Part shown: positions 1-7,406 of the stretch, one piece after another
Layout: the number at the start of each line of letters is the position of its first letter
Numbering within the stretch: the first letter of the stretch is position 1
Origin: Epsilonproteobacteria bacterium (ex Lamellibrachia satsuma)
GTDB taxonomy: Bacteria; Campylobacterota; Campylobacteria; Campylobacterales; Sulfurovaceae
DNA length: 51,521 nt
Assembly: GCA_003934925.1 (NCBI GenBank)
Contig: JQIX01000062.1
Location: 1 to 51,521 of the forward strand
Reading direction: 5' to 3'
Position numbers and translations under genes: made by a program
Notes under the pieces: model-generated
What the model was told of the DNA's origin: nothing
Database searches by the model: none
What the model saw: only the letters and a program-made list of their open reading frames with translations

Positions 1-758
1 CTATTTCGTCTATAAACTGATGTACCAGATGTTGTTTCTATAACATCTAATCCACTTAGTGCAGTGATCTCTTGCCTGTTTGCTTTTGGATAAGATATAA
101 ATAGATGAAGTAATGCAATAGCTGAAATATCTCCAACACCTTTAAATGAGATAATACACTCAAAAGATTTAGCAAGTTTTATATCTGATAAAATAAGATC
201 TTTCATCTCTTTTATCATATCTTCTTCTTGCTTTTTAAGTTTTATAATCTCTTTTTTCAACTTCTTTTCAATAGGGCTACTGTTTCCTTTTGCTTGTAAT
301 GCTTCAAGATGATTTGAGAAGGCATTTCGTTGTTTTTGAAGAAGCTTATAGTAACCCATCATCGAGCCTAGAGACTCTTGTGCCTCATCTATGATAGGTA
401 TCAAAATATCACCATCTTTAGCCATAACATGAAACTTATGTAGCATCTTTGCATCAATAATATCACTTTTACTACGGTTATCCAGTGCTTTTGCAAAGTT
501 AGCACTTTGTCTAGGATTCACAATAAAAGCTTTGATGTTTTTTTCACTACAAAAATGTTTCAAAAGATTTGAATAGGAACCTGTAGGTTCAAAAATGAAA
601 ACTAATTGATTCACCTCTTTTTTATAATTTTTCTTTAATGCACTATACAAAGATTTGAGAGACTTTTTACTATTTTCAATACTGATATTCTCATCTTTGA
701 TAGGAATATACACTTGTAGTGTTGACTTAGATACATCTATTCCGATAAAATAATTCAT
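1..758 (-). CDS. IS110-family transposase (DEDD), 3' end outside window
   Basis: 252 residues are visible; the C-terminus lies beyond the left edge. The start is the ATG at 756-758, preceded by a strong GGAGGTT ribosome site. The N-terminus reads MNYFIGIDVSKSTLQV, the typical first Asp-bearing strand of the RuvC-like DEDD domain of IS110 transposases. It is followed by FEPTGSYSNLL and by NPRQSANFAKALDNRSKSD with IDAKML, also typical. A Lys/Glu-rich coiled coil follows, then the helix-hairpin-helix Transposase_20 region (SFKGVGDISAIALLHL). The window cuts at SGTSVYRRN, where the family carries its catalytic serine. Family proteins are usually 310-400 residues, so about 60-150 residues are missing. 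Whether the element is intact cannot be seen. Confidence 0.9.
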   Translation of the reverse strand, partial: MNYFIGIDVSKSTLQVYIPIKDENISIENSKKSLKSLYSALKKNYKKEVNQLVFIFEPTGSYSNLLKHFCSEKNIKAFIVNPRQSANFAKALDNRSKSDIIDAKMLHKFHVMAKDGDILIPIIDEAQESLGSMMGYYKLLQKQRNAFSNHLEALQAKGNSSPIEKKLKKEIIKLKKQEEDMIKEMKDLILSDIKLAKSFECIISFKGVGDISAIALLHLFISYPKANRQEITALSGLDVIETTSGTSVYRRN

Positions 759-784
759 GGAACCTCCTATTTAGTTAGAAGAGT

Positions 785-1025
785 TCGTTAGGGTAGAGGA
801 AACTCTACCTGTATTTAGTCACTAAACTTAATCTCGCCTCACAAATACTGTCTGGAAATATCCGACTCAGTTGCCACACAAATTTTTAGTTTAGTTATCT
901 AACTGGGGTACAGACTCAAAATCAAAGTTTGGTCTTAAGGGCAGAACGATATACTAAATCTTACTCTTCATATTAATTGTAGCCAACTTATTGAAATTGG
1001 CTATTTGTATTATATGAAGGGCATT
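785..1025 (-). ncRNA. candidate bridge RNA / structured leader of the IS110 element
   Basis: The roughly 400-bp gap upstream of the transposase has no gene but is rich in nested inverted repeats. These are GGTAGAG/CTCTACC at 792-798 and 803-809 (4-nt loop); ACTAAACT at 821-828 with AGTTTAGT at 888-895, enclosing 59 nt; AGTTA/TAACT at 893-904; and CTTCATAT/ATATGAAG at 966-973 and 1012-1019, enclosing TAGCCAA/TTGGCTA at 980-986 and 997-1003. IS110 elements are known to encode a bridge RNA in the noncoding end next to the recombinase gene. Position and multi-stem structure fit, but exact ends, strand and guide loops are inferred. Confidence 0.45.
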
Positions 1026-1175
1026 TCCTCCCTACGGTCACAGCACATATTTTTAGAAATATCAAGACATATCTGATATACTACTAATATGAAAATTAAA
1101 GTAATAGTGGGACAAAGTGTTCCCCTAATAAATAGTTAGCGATGCAAAAAAACGGGGAAGGGGTTAATTTGAAAT

Positions 1176-1616
1176 ATGAGTAGAAACTCTAACAAGGTTG
1201 CTGCGTTTATTTTCTTGGCCATTGGAATATTTTTGGTGATTTATAGTTGGGCCCCAAGTCGTTCAAGTCTGACTGAAGAGCAGGGAAAAATAGTCCGAAT
1301 AGTTCCGCATCGTGCAACTCGGTATAATGTCGAGATCATCACCCCAACAGGAAATAGGCTCTCATGCAAAGAAAATGCACTTCGGCAATGGCCTCCTGGC
1401 ACGATAAATCGGTGTCCAATAGAAAAGTTTTCTCCACTGGTAGGAAAAAATATAACAGTTCTACATGATGGGCGTTTCATATATGAAGCGAAATTCAAGG
1501 GAAATACAATTCTTTCACACAGGGTTTTTCGTCATTTCCAAGTTATGATGGATATTATGGCATTGCTGATGATTGGCATAGGTGTAGTCGTTTGGCGTAG
1601 AAGCAGCATAGATTGA
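1176..1616 (+). CDS. Small two-TM membrane protein, cassette-like orphan
   Basis: 146 residues of unknown function. A hydrophobic helix lies near residues 9-27 (AAFIFLAIGIFLVIYSW) and a second near 124-139 (IMALLMIGIGVVVW). Between them is a roughly 90-residue extracytoplasmic segment with two cysteines. The layout is loosely like DUF3592-type proteins, but I do not claim homology. The start ATG follows GGGGAAGGGG with a rather long spacer. The gene stands alone and is flanked by an inverted pair, GTTAGCGA at 1135-1142 and TCGCTAAC at 1654-1661, followed by a stem-loop. This resembles how gene cassettes are bounded. It lies between an IS110 element and REP-type palindromes, so horizontal acquisition is plausible. 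Confidence 0.6.
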   Translation: MSRNSNKVAAFIFLAIGIFLVIYSWAPSRSSLTEEQGKIVRIVPHRATRYNVEIITPTGNRLSCKENALRQWPPGTINRCPIEKFSPLVGKNITVLHDGRFIYEAKFKGNTILSHRVFRHFQVMMDIMALLMIGIGVVVWRRSSID

Positions 1617-1653
1617 TGATTGCGCATAAATGGTTGTTACATCAGCAGGTTAA

Positions 1654-1691
1654 TCGCTAACAATGCGCTGATCGCTGAACGTGATCAGCGC
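1654..1691. repeat. attC-like stem-loop downstream of the orphan gene
   Basis: TCGCTAAC (1654-1661) is the reverse complement of GTTAGCGA at 1135-1142. It is followed by GCGCTGATC (1665-1673) and GATCAGCGC (1683-1691), a perfect 9-bp stem around a 9-nt loop. The order core, short spacer, stem resembles an integron attC. However, the expected closing GTT-type core after the stem is degraded (CCCGTTTTCC). No integrase is visible. Confidence 0.35.
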
Positions 1692-1701
1692 GCCCGTTTT
1701 C

Positions 1702-1730
1702 CTCGTTCCCACGCTAAGCGTGGGAACGAG
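1702..1730. repeat. REP-type palindrome
   Basis: CTCGTTCCCACGC (1702-1714), loop TAA, GCGTGGGAACGAG (1718-1730): a perfect 13-bp stem flanked by GTTTT and AAAAC. The motif TTCCCACG/CGTGGGAA recurs at 2253, and degraded at 19422, 23661 and 23741. It belongs to the REP class mobilised by REP-associated transposases, and a relic of one lies 200 bp away. Confidence 0.8.
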
Positions 1731-1843
1731 AAAACCACATAACAACAACCATACATCCAAAAGGGCATCTGTATAAGTTCAAAAATATATGGCACTCCTC
1801 TTAAGGAGTGAAATATGCAGACAGGTTATCTCTTTTTCTAACT

Positions 1844-1869
1844 GGTTCCATATCTCCTGATATGGAACC
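1844..1869. repeat. REP-like palindrome, variant arms
   Basis: GGTTCCATATC (1844-1854), loop TCCT, GATATGGAACC (1859-1869): a perfect 11-bp stem. The arms share TTCC/GGAA with the REP at 1702, but the inner arm differs. It pairs with the similar copy at 1925-1950. Confidence 0.7.
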
Positions 1870-1923
1870 CATAGAGTAAGCTAGTGCAATCAGAGGTCAC
1901 GGCAAAATCTATGGTATGGCTAT

Positions 1924-2145
1924 TCATTCCATATCGGGAGATATGGAACGAGAAGAGTGTATATGATTTTCTAGCATTACATAGGCATAGAATTTTAAGT
2001 TGTCAGCTTTTTGTAGATATCTAAAACTTTCAAGTAGTATCTCTACACTCTCTTTTCTTGTAAAGAGTGGTATCCAGTTAAGTACCGTACATGTGATAAA
2101 GTATGGATGTGTTGGTTCGTACATTTTATATCTGCTTCTGCCCAT
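1924..2145 (-). pseudogene. Truncated REP-associated tyrosine transposase (RAYT)
   Basis: 73 codons. The first 63 or so residues match the start of RAYT/Y1_Tnp proteins: MGRSRYKMYEPTHPYFITC, then VLNWIPLF, and the metal-binding HUH-like motif in YVMLENHIH. Family members run on for another 100 or more residues, including the nucleophilic tyrosine, which is absent here. The reading frame passes from ENHIH directly into the palindrome at 1925-1950 (residues SRSISPDME) and stops. The protein therefore lacks its catalytic tyrosine and should be inactive. The junction lying in a REP-like element suggests deletion or recombination between REP copies. Confidence 0.75.
1925..1950. repeat. REP-like palindrome, second variant copy
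   Basis: TTCCATATC (1927-1935), loop GGGA, GATATGGAA (1940-1948), followed by CGAG as in the REP at 1702. It has the same arm sequence as 1844-1869. It overlaps the point where the transposase remnant on the minus strand loses similarity to its family. Confidence 0.7.
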
Positions 2146-2250
2146 TGTTTTATCTTTTTTCTTGTATTATAGGTGAATAAGTTGTGGGAGTGTAAAAATA
2201 TATGCCCATCGAAAATGCCCTTAGGGTACAAATTGTCATATTGCAGTATG

Positions 2251-2275
2251 CATTCCCACGTGCAACGTGGGAACG
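2251..2275. repeat. REP-type palindrome upstream of DUF71 gene
   Basis: TTCCCACG (2253-2260), loop TGCAA, CGTGGGAA (2266-2273), then CGAGG. Same family as 1702-1730. It sits 17 bp before the start of the DUF71 gene, so it forms part of that gene's leader. Confidence 0.75.
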
Positions 2276-2291
2276 AGGAAGAAAGGGGAAT

Positions 2292-2963
2292 ATGAAAAGA
2301 AAAACTCTTATGTCTTGGAGTAGCGGAAAAGATAGTGCATGGGCATTACATAAATTGCAGCAGAATCCAGAAATTGATTTAGTCGGACTTTTCTGCACGG
2401 TCAATGAAGAGTTTTGTCGTGTCACGATGCATGGTGTCAGAGTTGAGCTTATAAAAAAGCAGGCATTGAGCATTGGCCTTCCTCTGGAAATAATTGAAAT
2501 ACCCCATCCATGTAGCAATGCCGAATATGAGAAAATAATGGGCCAATTCGTTGAAAGAGCAAAAAGCAATAATATTGAGTATTTTGCATTTGGTGATTTA
2601 TTTCTTGAAGATGTGCGTAACTATAGAGAAGAAAAGTTAAAAGGTTCTGGAATTAAACCTATTTTCCCTGTCTGGGGTATACCGACAGATAAGCTATTAA
2701 GACAAATGATTAGTAGTGGTTTGAGAACGGTAATTACATGCATTAATCCTAAGCAAATTTCGAAAGAATTTGTTGGCAAAGAGCTTGATGAGAATTTTTT
2801 GTGCTCATTACCAAAAAACGTTGATCCCTGTGGTGAAAATGGAGAATTCCATAGTTTTGTTTTTGATGGTCCAATGTTTAAAGAGAAAATTGAAATCTCT
2901 GTAGGTGATATTGTACATCGTGATAATTTTGTATTTGCGGATGTTTTTTCAAAAAGTACCTAA
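2292..2963 (+). CDS. DUF71 / adenine nucleotide alpha-hydrolase-like ATPase
   Basis: 223 residues. It begins MKRKTLMSWSSGKDSAWAL; SSGKDSAWAL is the PP-loop (SGGxDS-type) ATP-binding motif of the diphthine-ammonia ligase-like DUF71 family. The second family motif, GDLFLEDVRNYRE (around residues 98-110), and the C-terminal DPCGENGEFHSFV (around 177-189) are both intact, so the enzyme looks functional. In eukaryotes and archaea the family amidates diphthine, but bacterial members have unassigned substrates. The ATG at 2292 follows GAAAGGGGAA. An upstream in-frame start at 2202 would read through the REP at 2251 and was rejected. The gene is isolated in a mobile patch. Confidence 0.85.
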   Translation: MKRKTLMSWSSGKDSAWALHKLQQNPEIDLVGLFCTVNEEFCRVTMHGVRVELIKKQALSIGLPLEIIEIPHPCSNAEYEKIMGQFVERAKSNNIEYFAFGDLFLEDVRNYREEKLKGSGIKPIFPVWGIPTDKLLRQMISSGLRTVITCINPKQISKEFVGKELDENFLCSLPKNVDPCGENGEFHSFVFDGPMFKEKIEISVGDIVHRDNFVFADVFSKST

Positions 2964-3005
2964 CAAATAGTTGATCAAACAAAAGAGACCCAAAAAGGAA
3001 TAACT

Positions 3006-3422
3006 GTGCTACACATTTCAAACAATGTTTCTCTGGACGAAAATGAAATCACTTTTGAAGCTATCCGGGCACAGGGTTCCGGTGGTCAGAAGGTCAACAA
3101 AACTTCCGCAGCGATCCATCTGCGTTTTGATATAGCCGCCTCGTCACTGCCGGATTTCTACAAAGAGAAACTTCTCTCGCTTAAAGATAAGCGTATTACC
3201 AAAGAAGGCATCATCGTCATCAAATCACAACAGCATCGCAGTCAGGAGCAAAACAGAGAAGAGGCACTTGAGCGTTTGATAGAGCTTATCAAAAGTGTTA
3301 ATGTCATTCAAAAAAAGCGCATTAAGACTAAGCCGACGAAAGGTTCTGTCAATCGACGATTGCAATCAAAGAAAAAGCATGCCGGCAAGAAACGCTTGCG
3401 AGGAAAGGTAGATACAGAGTAA
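3006..3422 (+). CDS. arfB: Alternative ribosome-rescue factor ArfB (YaeJ)
   Basis: 138 residues, close to the usual 140. It has the class I release-factor catalytic motif GSGGQKVNK (GGQ at residues 26-28) but no codon-recognition domain. It ends in the basic tail typical of ArfB (QSKKKHAGKKRLRGK), which in the family threads into the empty mRNA channel of stalled ribosomes. It hydrolyses peptidyl-tRNA on non-stop complexes. The start is GTG at 3006 with AAGGA upstream. It stands just before glnS with a separate gap of about 70 bp. Confidence 0.92.
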   Translation: MLHISNNVSLDENEITFEAIRAQGSGGQKVNKTSAAIHLRFDIAASSLPDFYKEKLLSLKDKRITKEGIIVIKSQQHRSQEQNREEALERLIELIKSVNVIQKKRIKTKPTKGSVNRRLQSKKKHAGKKRLRGKVDTE

Positions 3423-3491
3423 ACCACTCTAAGATGCGATAAGCTCTAATTAGATAAAATACTACACTTATATAAAAAAGGTTTAATTATA

Positions 3492-5741
3492 ATGAGCAAG
3501 AGCAAAGATTTTTTACGTACAATAGTTGAAGAGGACTTAAAATCAGGCAAGTATAAAGAGGTCGTTACAAGATTTCCTCCAGAGCCTAACGGGTTCCCGC
3601 ACATTGGACACGCTAAATCTATCGTTATAAACTTTGGTATTGCCCGTGATTACCATGGCCGCTGCTACCTCAGAATGGATGACACCAATCCGACAACTGA
3701 AGACACGAAATATGTTGAGGCTCTTAAAGATGCTGTGCATTGGCTTGGATTTAATTGGGATGATACTGTATATTATACTTCTGATTATTTCCCAAAGCTG
3801 TACGATTACGCTGTAGCGCTTATTAAAATGGGTAAGGCATACGTTGACAGTCTTAATGAAGAAGAGATACGTGAATACCGCGGGACAGTTACAGAGCCCG
3901 GAAGACGGAGTAAATACGCCGAGCGTACGGTTGAAGAAAACCTGGACCTTTTTGAAAGAATGAAAAAGGGTGAGTTTAAAGACGGTGAACATGTCCTTCG
4001 GGCCAAGATCGATATGTCTGCCGCCAATATGCAAATGAGGGATCCACTTCTGTATCGTATCAGACATACTCACCACTTTAGAACAGGGAATACATGGGCT
4101 GTTTACCCGATGTATGACTTTGCCCACTGCCTGTCTGACTACATCGAGGGCATTACCCACTCCCTCTGTACACTCGAATTTGAAAATAACCGCGATATTT
4201 ATGATTGGGTACTCGATACGCTTGAGCTTGAGCCACCCCGCCCCTACCAGTATGAGTTTGCAAGACTCAGTATGAACTATACGGTTATGAGTAAAAGAAA
4301 GCTTTTGGAGCTGGTCGAGGGTGGACAGGTTAACGGATGGGATGATCCTCGTCTGCCAACCGTTGCCGGGTATAAACGAAGAGGTTATACGCCAGAATCC
4401 ATCTTGAATTTCTGTGATCAGATAGGTGTGGCAAAAGCAAACTCAACGGTAGATGTTGCACAGCTTGAATTCGCTATCAGAGACGATCTCAATACTAAAG
4501 TACCAAGAGTAATGTGTGTGCTTGATCCACTGAAAGTAACGATCGAGAATTATGAGGGAAGTGAAGCGCTTGATGCCTCATACTACCCGGACGATGTACC
4601 TAAAGAAGGTTCAAGAAAGATGCCTTTTTCAAAAGAGATCTATATAGATCGTGAAGACTTCAATGAAAACCCTCCAAAAGGTTACTACCGTCTTACCCCC
4701 GAACAACCGGTAAGACTTAAGCATGCGTATATCATCACATGTAAAGAGGTGATCAAAGATGCCGATGGTAAGATTACTGAGATCAAAGCAGAGTATCACC
4801 CTGAGTCTAAAAGCGGATTAGATACGAGCGGCATCAAAGTTAAAAGTGCTATCCAATGGGTAGATGCTGCACAAGCTAAAAAAGTTGAAGTAAGACTTTA
4901 TGACAGGCTGTACTCTTCGGAAGCTCCTGAAGGTATGGAAGATTTAAATCCGGACTCACTACAAGTCATAAAAAATGCGCTTGTTGAACCTGCTGTGATA
5001 ACTGAAAAACCTGATGAGAGATTCCAGTTTGAAAGAGAGGGGTATTTTTATGCTGACCCTGTTGACTACACAGATGAAAAGCCTGTGTTCAATAAAATTG
5101 TCGGTCTTAAAGACTCTTGGAGTAAAAAGAAGAGATCAAGCGAACCTGCACCTAAGCCTAAAGCTAAAAAAGTGCAGGTAGATGGTGAAGTAGCACCTAT
5201 GAATGAAGCTCAGCAAGCACTGTTCGATAAGTACACCGGCGAACTTGGGCTAAACAGTGAAGTAGCTAATACCCTGGCTCGTGATGAGCAACTCTCATCA
5301 TTCTATGAAGAGTCTCTATCTATACTTAATAGTCCTGTACTTCTTGCAAACATCGTAGCAAACGAGGTTGCCAGAGAGCTAAAAGAGAAACAGTTAAATG
5401 AACTGAAATTTAACGCAAAGCAAATAGCCCAGCTTGTAAAGATGCTTGATGATGAGACTATTTCAAATAAAATTGCTAAACAAGTATTTGAAGAGATGGT
5501 TAAAACAGGAGAAGATCCAACACACATAGTCGAAGTTAAAGGACTTGTGCAGATAAGTGATCCTGCTAAAATTTTGCCTATTATTGATGAGATCATTGCA
5601 AAAAACCCGGACAACGTTGCTAAGTTTAAAGCAGGCAATACCAAACTTTTAGGCTTCTTTGTAGGGCAGGTGCTTAAAACCACGGGGGGCAAAGCAAACC
5701 CGAAAGTGGTGAATGGGCTTGTGGCTGAGAAGTTAAAATAA
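3492..5741 (+). CDS. glnS: Glutaminyl-tRNA synthetase with C-terminal YqeY domain
   Basis: 749 residues; it charges tRNA-Gln with glutamine in the cytoplasm. The class I signature HIGH is at residues 37-40 (in FPPEPNGFPHIGH), and the KMSKS-type loop VMSKRK is near residue 266. The catalytic core and anticodon-binding barrels are followed, after a Lys/Pro-rich linker near 545-560, by a roughly 185-residue extension. The extension, starting MNEAQQALFDKYTGELGL, resembles the GatB/YqeY tRNA-binding tail. This fusion is known in several bacteria. Many Campylobacterota lack GlnS and use GltX plus GatCAB, so its presence is a notable lineage trait. It is followed by gltX on the same strand. Confidence 0.95.
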   Translation: MSKSKDFLRTIVEEDLKSGKYKEVVTRFPPEPNGFPHIGHAKSIVINFGIARDYHGRCYLRMDDTNPTTEDTKYVEALKDAVHWLGFNWDDTVYYTSDYFPKLYDYAVALIKMGKAYVDSLNEEEIREYRGTVTEPGRRSKYAERTVEENLDLFERMKKGEFKDGEHVLRAKIDMSAANMQMRDPLLYRIRHTHHFRTGNTWAVYPMYDFAHCLSDYIEGITHSLCTLEFENNRDIYDWVLDTLELEPPRPYQYEFARLSMNYTVMSKRKLLELVEGGQVNGWDDPRLPTVAGYKRRGYTPESILNFCDQIGVAKANSTVDVAQLEFAIRDDLNTKVPRVMCVLDPLKVTIENYEGSEALDASYYPDDVPKEGSRKMPFSKEIYIDREDFNENPPKGYYRLTPEQPVRLKHAYIITCKEVIKDADGKITEIKAEYHPESKSGLDTSGIKVKSAIQWVDAAQAKKVEVRLYDRLYSSEAPEGMEDLNPDSLQVIKNALVEPAVITEKPDERFQFEREGYFYADPVDYTDEKPVFNKIVGLKDSWSKKKRSSEPAPKPKAKKVQVDGEVAPMNEAQQALFDKYTGELGLNSEVANTLARDEQLSSFYEESLSILNSPVLLANIVANEVARELKEKQLNELKFNAKQIAQLVKMLDDETISNKIAKQVFEEMVKTGEDPTHIVEVKGLVQISDPAKILPIIDEIIAKNPDNVAKFKAGNTKLLGFFVGQVLKTTGGKANPKVVNGLVAEKLK

Positions 5742-5778
5742 CAGAGTACACTTTGATATTATTTTCAGTAAAAAACCC

Positions 5779-5784
5779 TATAAT
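5779..5784 (+). promoter_or_regulatory. Probable -10 element for gltX
   Basis: TATAAT at 5779-5784, preceded by a T-rich stretch, lies in the 80-bp gap between glnS and gltX. A TTGATA at 5753 is 20 bp away, longer than ideal, but epsilonproteobacterial promoters often lack a clear -35. Confidence 0.45.
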
Positions 5785-5823
5785 ACCACTTCTAAGAAAG
5801 AATGATCATTGGAGCCAAGAAAT

Positions 5824-7131
5824 ATGCTAAGATTTGCACCCTCGCCGACCGGTGATATGCACATAGGCGACCTGCGTGTAGCCATTTTTAACTATATGGT
5901 CGCTAAACAAAAAGATGTCAATTTTATCGTACGGATAGAAGACACGGACAAAGAGCGCAATATAGAAGGAAAAGATACCGAGATCCTGCAGATACTGGAA
6001 AAATTCGCCCTTCCGCATGACAGGGTAAGCCACCAGAGCGAAAACCTTCATATGCACCAGACACTTGCCATCAGGCTGCTTGAAGAGAAAAAAGCTTTTG
6101 TCTGCATCTGTACCCCTGAAGAGCTGGAAGCGGACAGAGAAGAAGCAAAGAAAAAGAAAGTCGCTTATCGTTACAGTGGCCGATGCTCTTATATGGGGGC
6201 TGAAGAGTTGACAAGACTCAAAGAGGAGAAAACGCCTTTTGTCATCCGTATCAAAATGCCTGATGCACCTATCACCGATCATGATCTTATCAAAGGTGAC
6301 ATTGTGACCACGCCCAATGAAGTGGACAGCTTTGTCATTCTGCGTACAGATGGTACACCTACCTATAACTTTGCCTGTGCCTGTGACGACATGATCTCAG
6401 GGATCACTCTTATCATCAGAGGGGAAGATCACCTCTCCAATACAGCAAAACAAAAATATATCAAACAACTTTTAGGCTATAAAGAAGAGACCACCTATGC
6501 ACATTTGCCTATTATCCTCAACAGCGACGGAAAAAAGATGAGCAAGAGAGACGATGCAGGTTCGGTGAGGTGGCTCTTTGAACAGGGATTCATACCTGAT
6601 GCCATTGCAAACTACCTTATACTGCTTGGCAACAAAGCCCCCACTGAGATATTTACCATGCCCAAAGCACTGGAGTGGTTCAAGCTGGAAAACATTTCAA
6701 AATCCCCAGCCAAATTCGATATTGACAAACTACGTTCCATTAACCGCGAACACCTTAAAATGATGGATGACAAAAAACTTTCCTCTCTCTTTGGTTTTGC
6801 AGATACGGATATCGGCAAACTTGCCAAGGTCTATCTGGAAGAGGCAAGTACCATAAACGAACTGGAAGAGAAGATAAGGCCTATCTTCTGTCCCAAAAAC
6901 TTTGACGGTGAATGGGGTGAGCAGATGCGCATCATGGAAAAGCTCATTCTGGAAGCTCCCATGATAGAGACTTTTGATGAATTCAAGTCCTACATCATGA
7001 AAGAAAGGGGTCTTAAGGGCAAGAACTTCTTGAAACCTCTCAGACTTCTTCTTACAGGTGCTGAGCATGGACCCGAGCTCAGCGATATCTATCCGTTTAT
7101 CAAATCTTATATATTGGAGGTAGCATCATGA
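5824..7131 (+). CDS. gltX: Glutamyl-tRNA synthetase
   Basis: 435 residues. It opens MLRFAPSPTGDMHIGDLR, with the HIGH-type signature HIGD, and has the KMSKS motif KKMSKRDDAG near residue 238. A zinc-site pattern, C-x-C near residue 94 and Y-S-G-R-C near 121, is present as in bacterial GluRS. I chose the ATG at 5824, which is 9 nt after GGAG, over a TTG five codons upstream that would overlap the ribosome site. The stop overlaps the start of yggT (ATGA), indicating translational coupling. Campylobacterota often carry two GltX copies; with GlnS next door this one probably serves tRNA-Glu, which is an inference. Confidence 0.94.
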   Translation: MLRFAPSPTGDMHIGDLRVAIFNYMVAKQKDVNFIVRIEDTDKERNIEGKDTEILQILEKFALPHDRVSHQSENLHMHQTLAIRLLEEKKAFVCICTPEELEADREEAKKKKVAYRYSGRCSYMGAEELTRLKEEKTPFVIRIKMPDAPITDHDLIKGDIVTTPNEVDSFVILRTDGTPTYNFACACDDMISGITLIIRGEDHLSNTAKQKYIKQLLGYKEETTYAHLPIILNSDGKKMSKRDDAGSVRWLFEQGFIPDAIANYLILLGNKAPTEIFTMPKALEWFKLENISKSPAKFDIDKLRSINREHLKMMDDKKLSSLFGFADTDIGKLAKVYLEEASTINELEEKIRPIFCPKNFDGEWGEQMRIMEKLILEAPMIETFDEFKSYIMKERGLKGKNFLKPLRLLLTGAEHGPELSDIYPFIKSYILEVAS

Positions 7132-7403
7132 GTGCACTTATTTATGCCATCGTACAGACATTACATACAGTAATCAATCTTTATATCTGGATCATCATCA
7201 TTGCAGCGCTGATCAGTTTTGTAAGACCTGACCCCTATAACCCTGTGGTACAGATACTCTACCGCCTAACAGAACCTGCATTTGGCTTCATAAGACAGAA
7301 AATGCCTTTTGTTGTTTTTTCCGGTATTGACCTCTCTCCTCTGGTACTTCTCCTGGCTCTGCAACTCATCGATAACTTTATGATGCGTGCACTTTTAGGC
7401 TAA
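7128..7403 (+). CDS. yggT: YggT-family membrane protein
   Basis: 91 residues with two hydrophobic segments (around 16-30 and 64-82) separated by the family-typical stretch FVRPDPYNPVVQILYRLTEP. YggT proteins are small inner-membrane proteins with poorly defined roles, linked to ion homeostasis, cell division or shape. The start ATG overlaps the gltX stop, and the stop lies 3 nt before the next gene. It is therefore in an operon with gltX and the lytic transglycosylase. Confidence 0.88.
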   Translation: MSALIYAIVQTLHTVINLYIWIIIIAALISFVRPDPYNPVVQILYRLTEPAFGFIRQKMPFVVFSGIDLSPLVLLLALQLIDNFMMRALLG

Positions 7404-7406
7404 AAA

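Noticed and set aside
2962-2990. TAACAAATAGTTG at the DUF71 stop as an attC
   Set aside because: Only the first core is cassette-like; no mirrored arm or second core follows before arfB.
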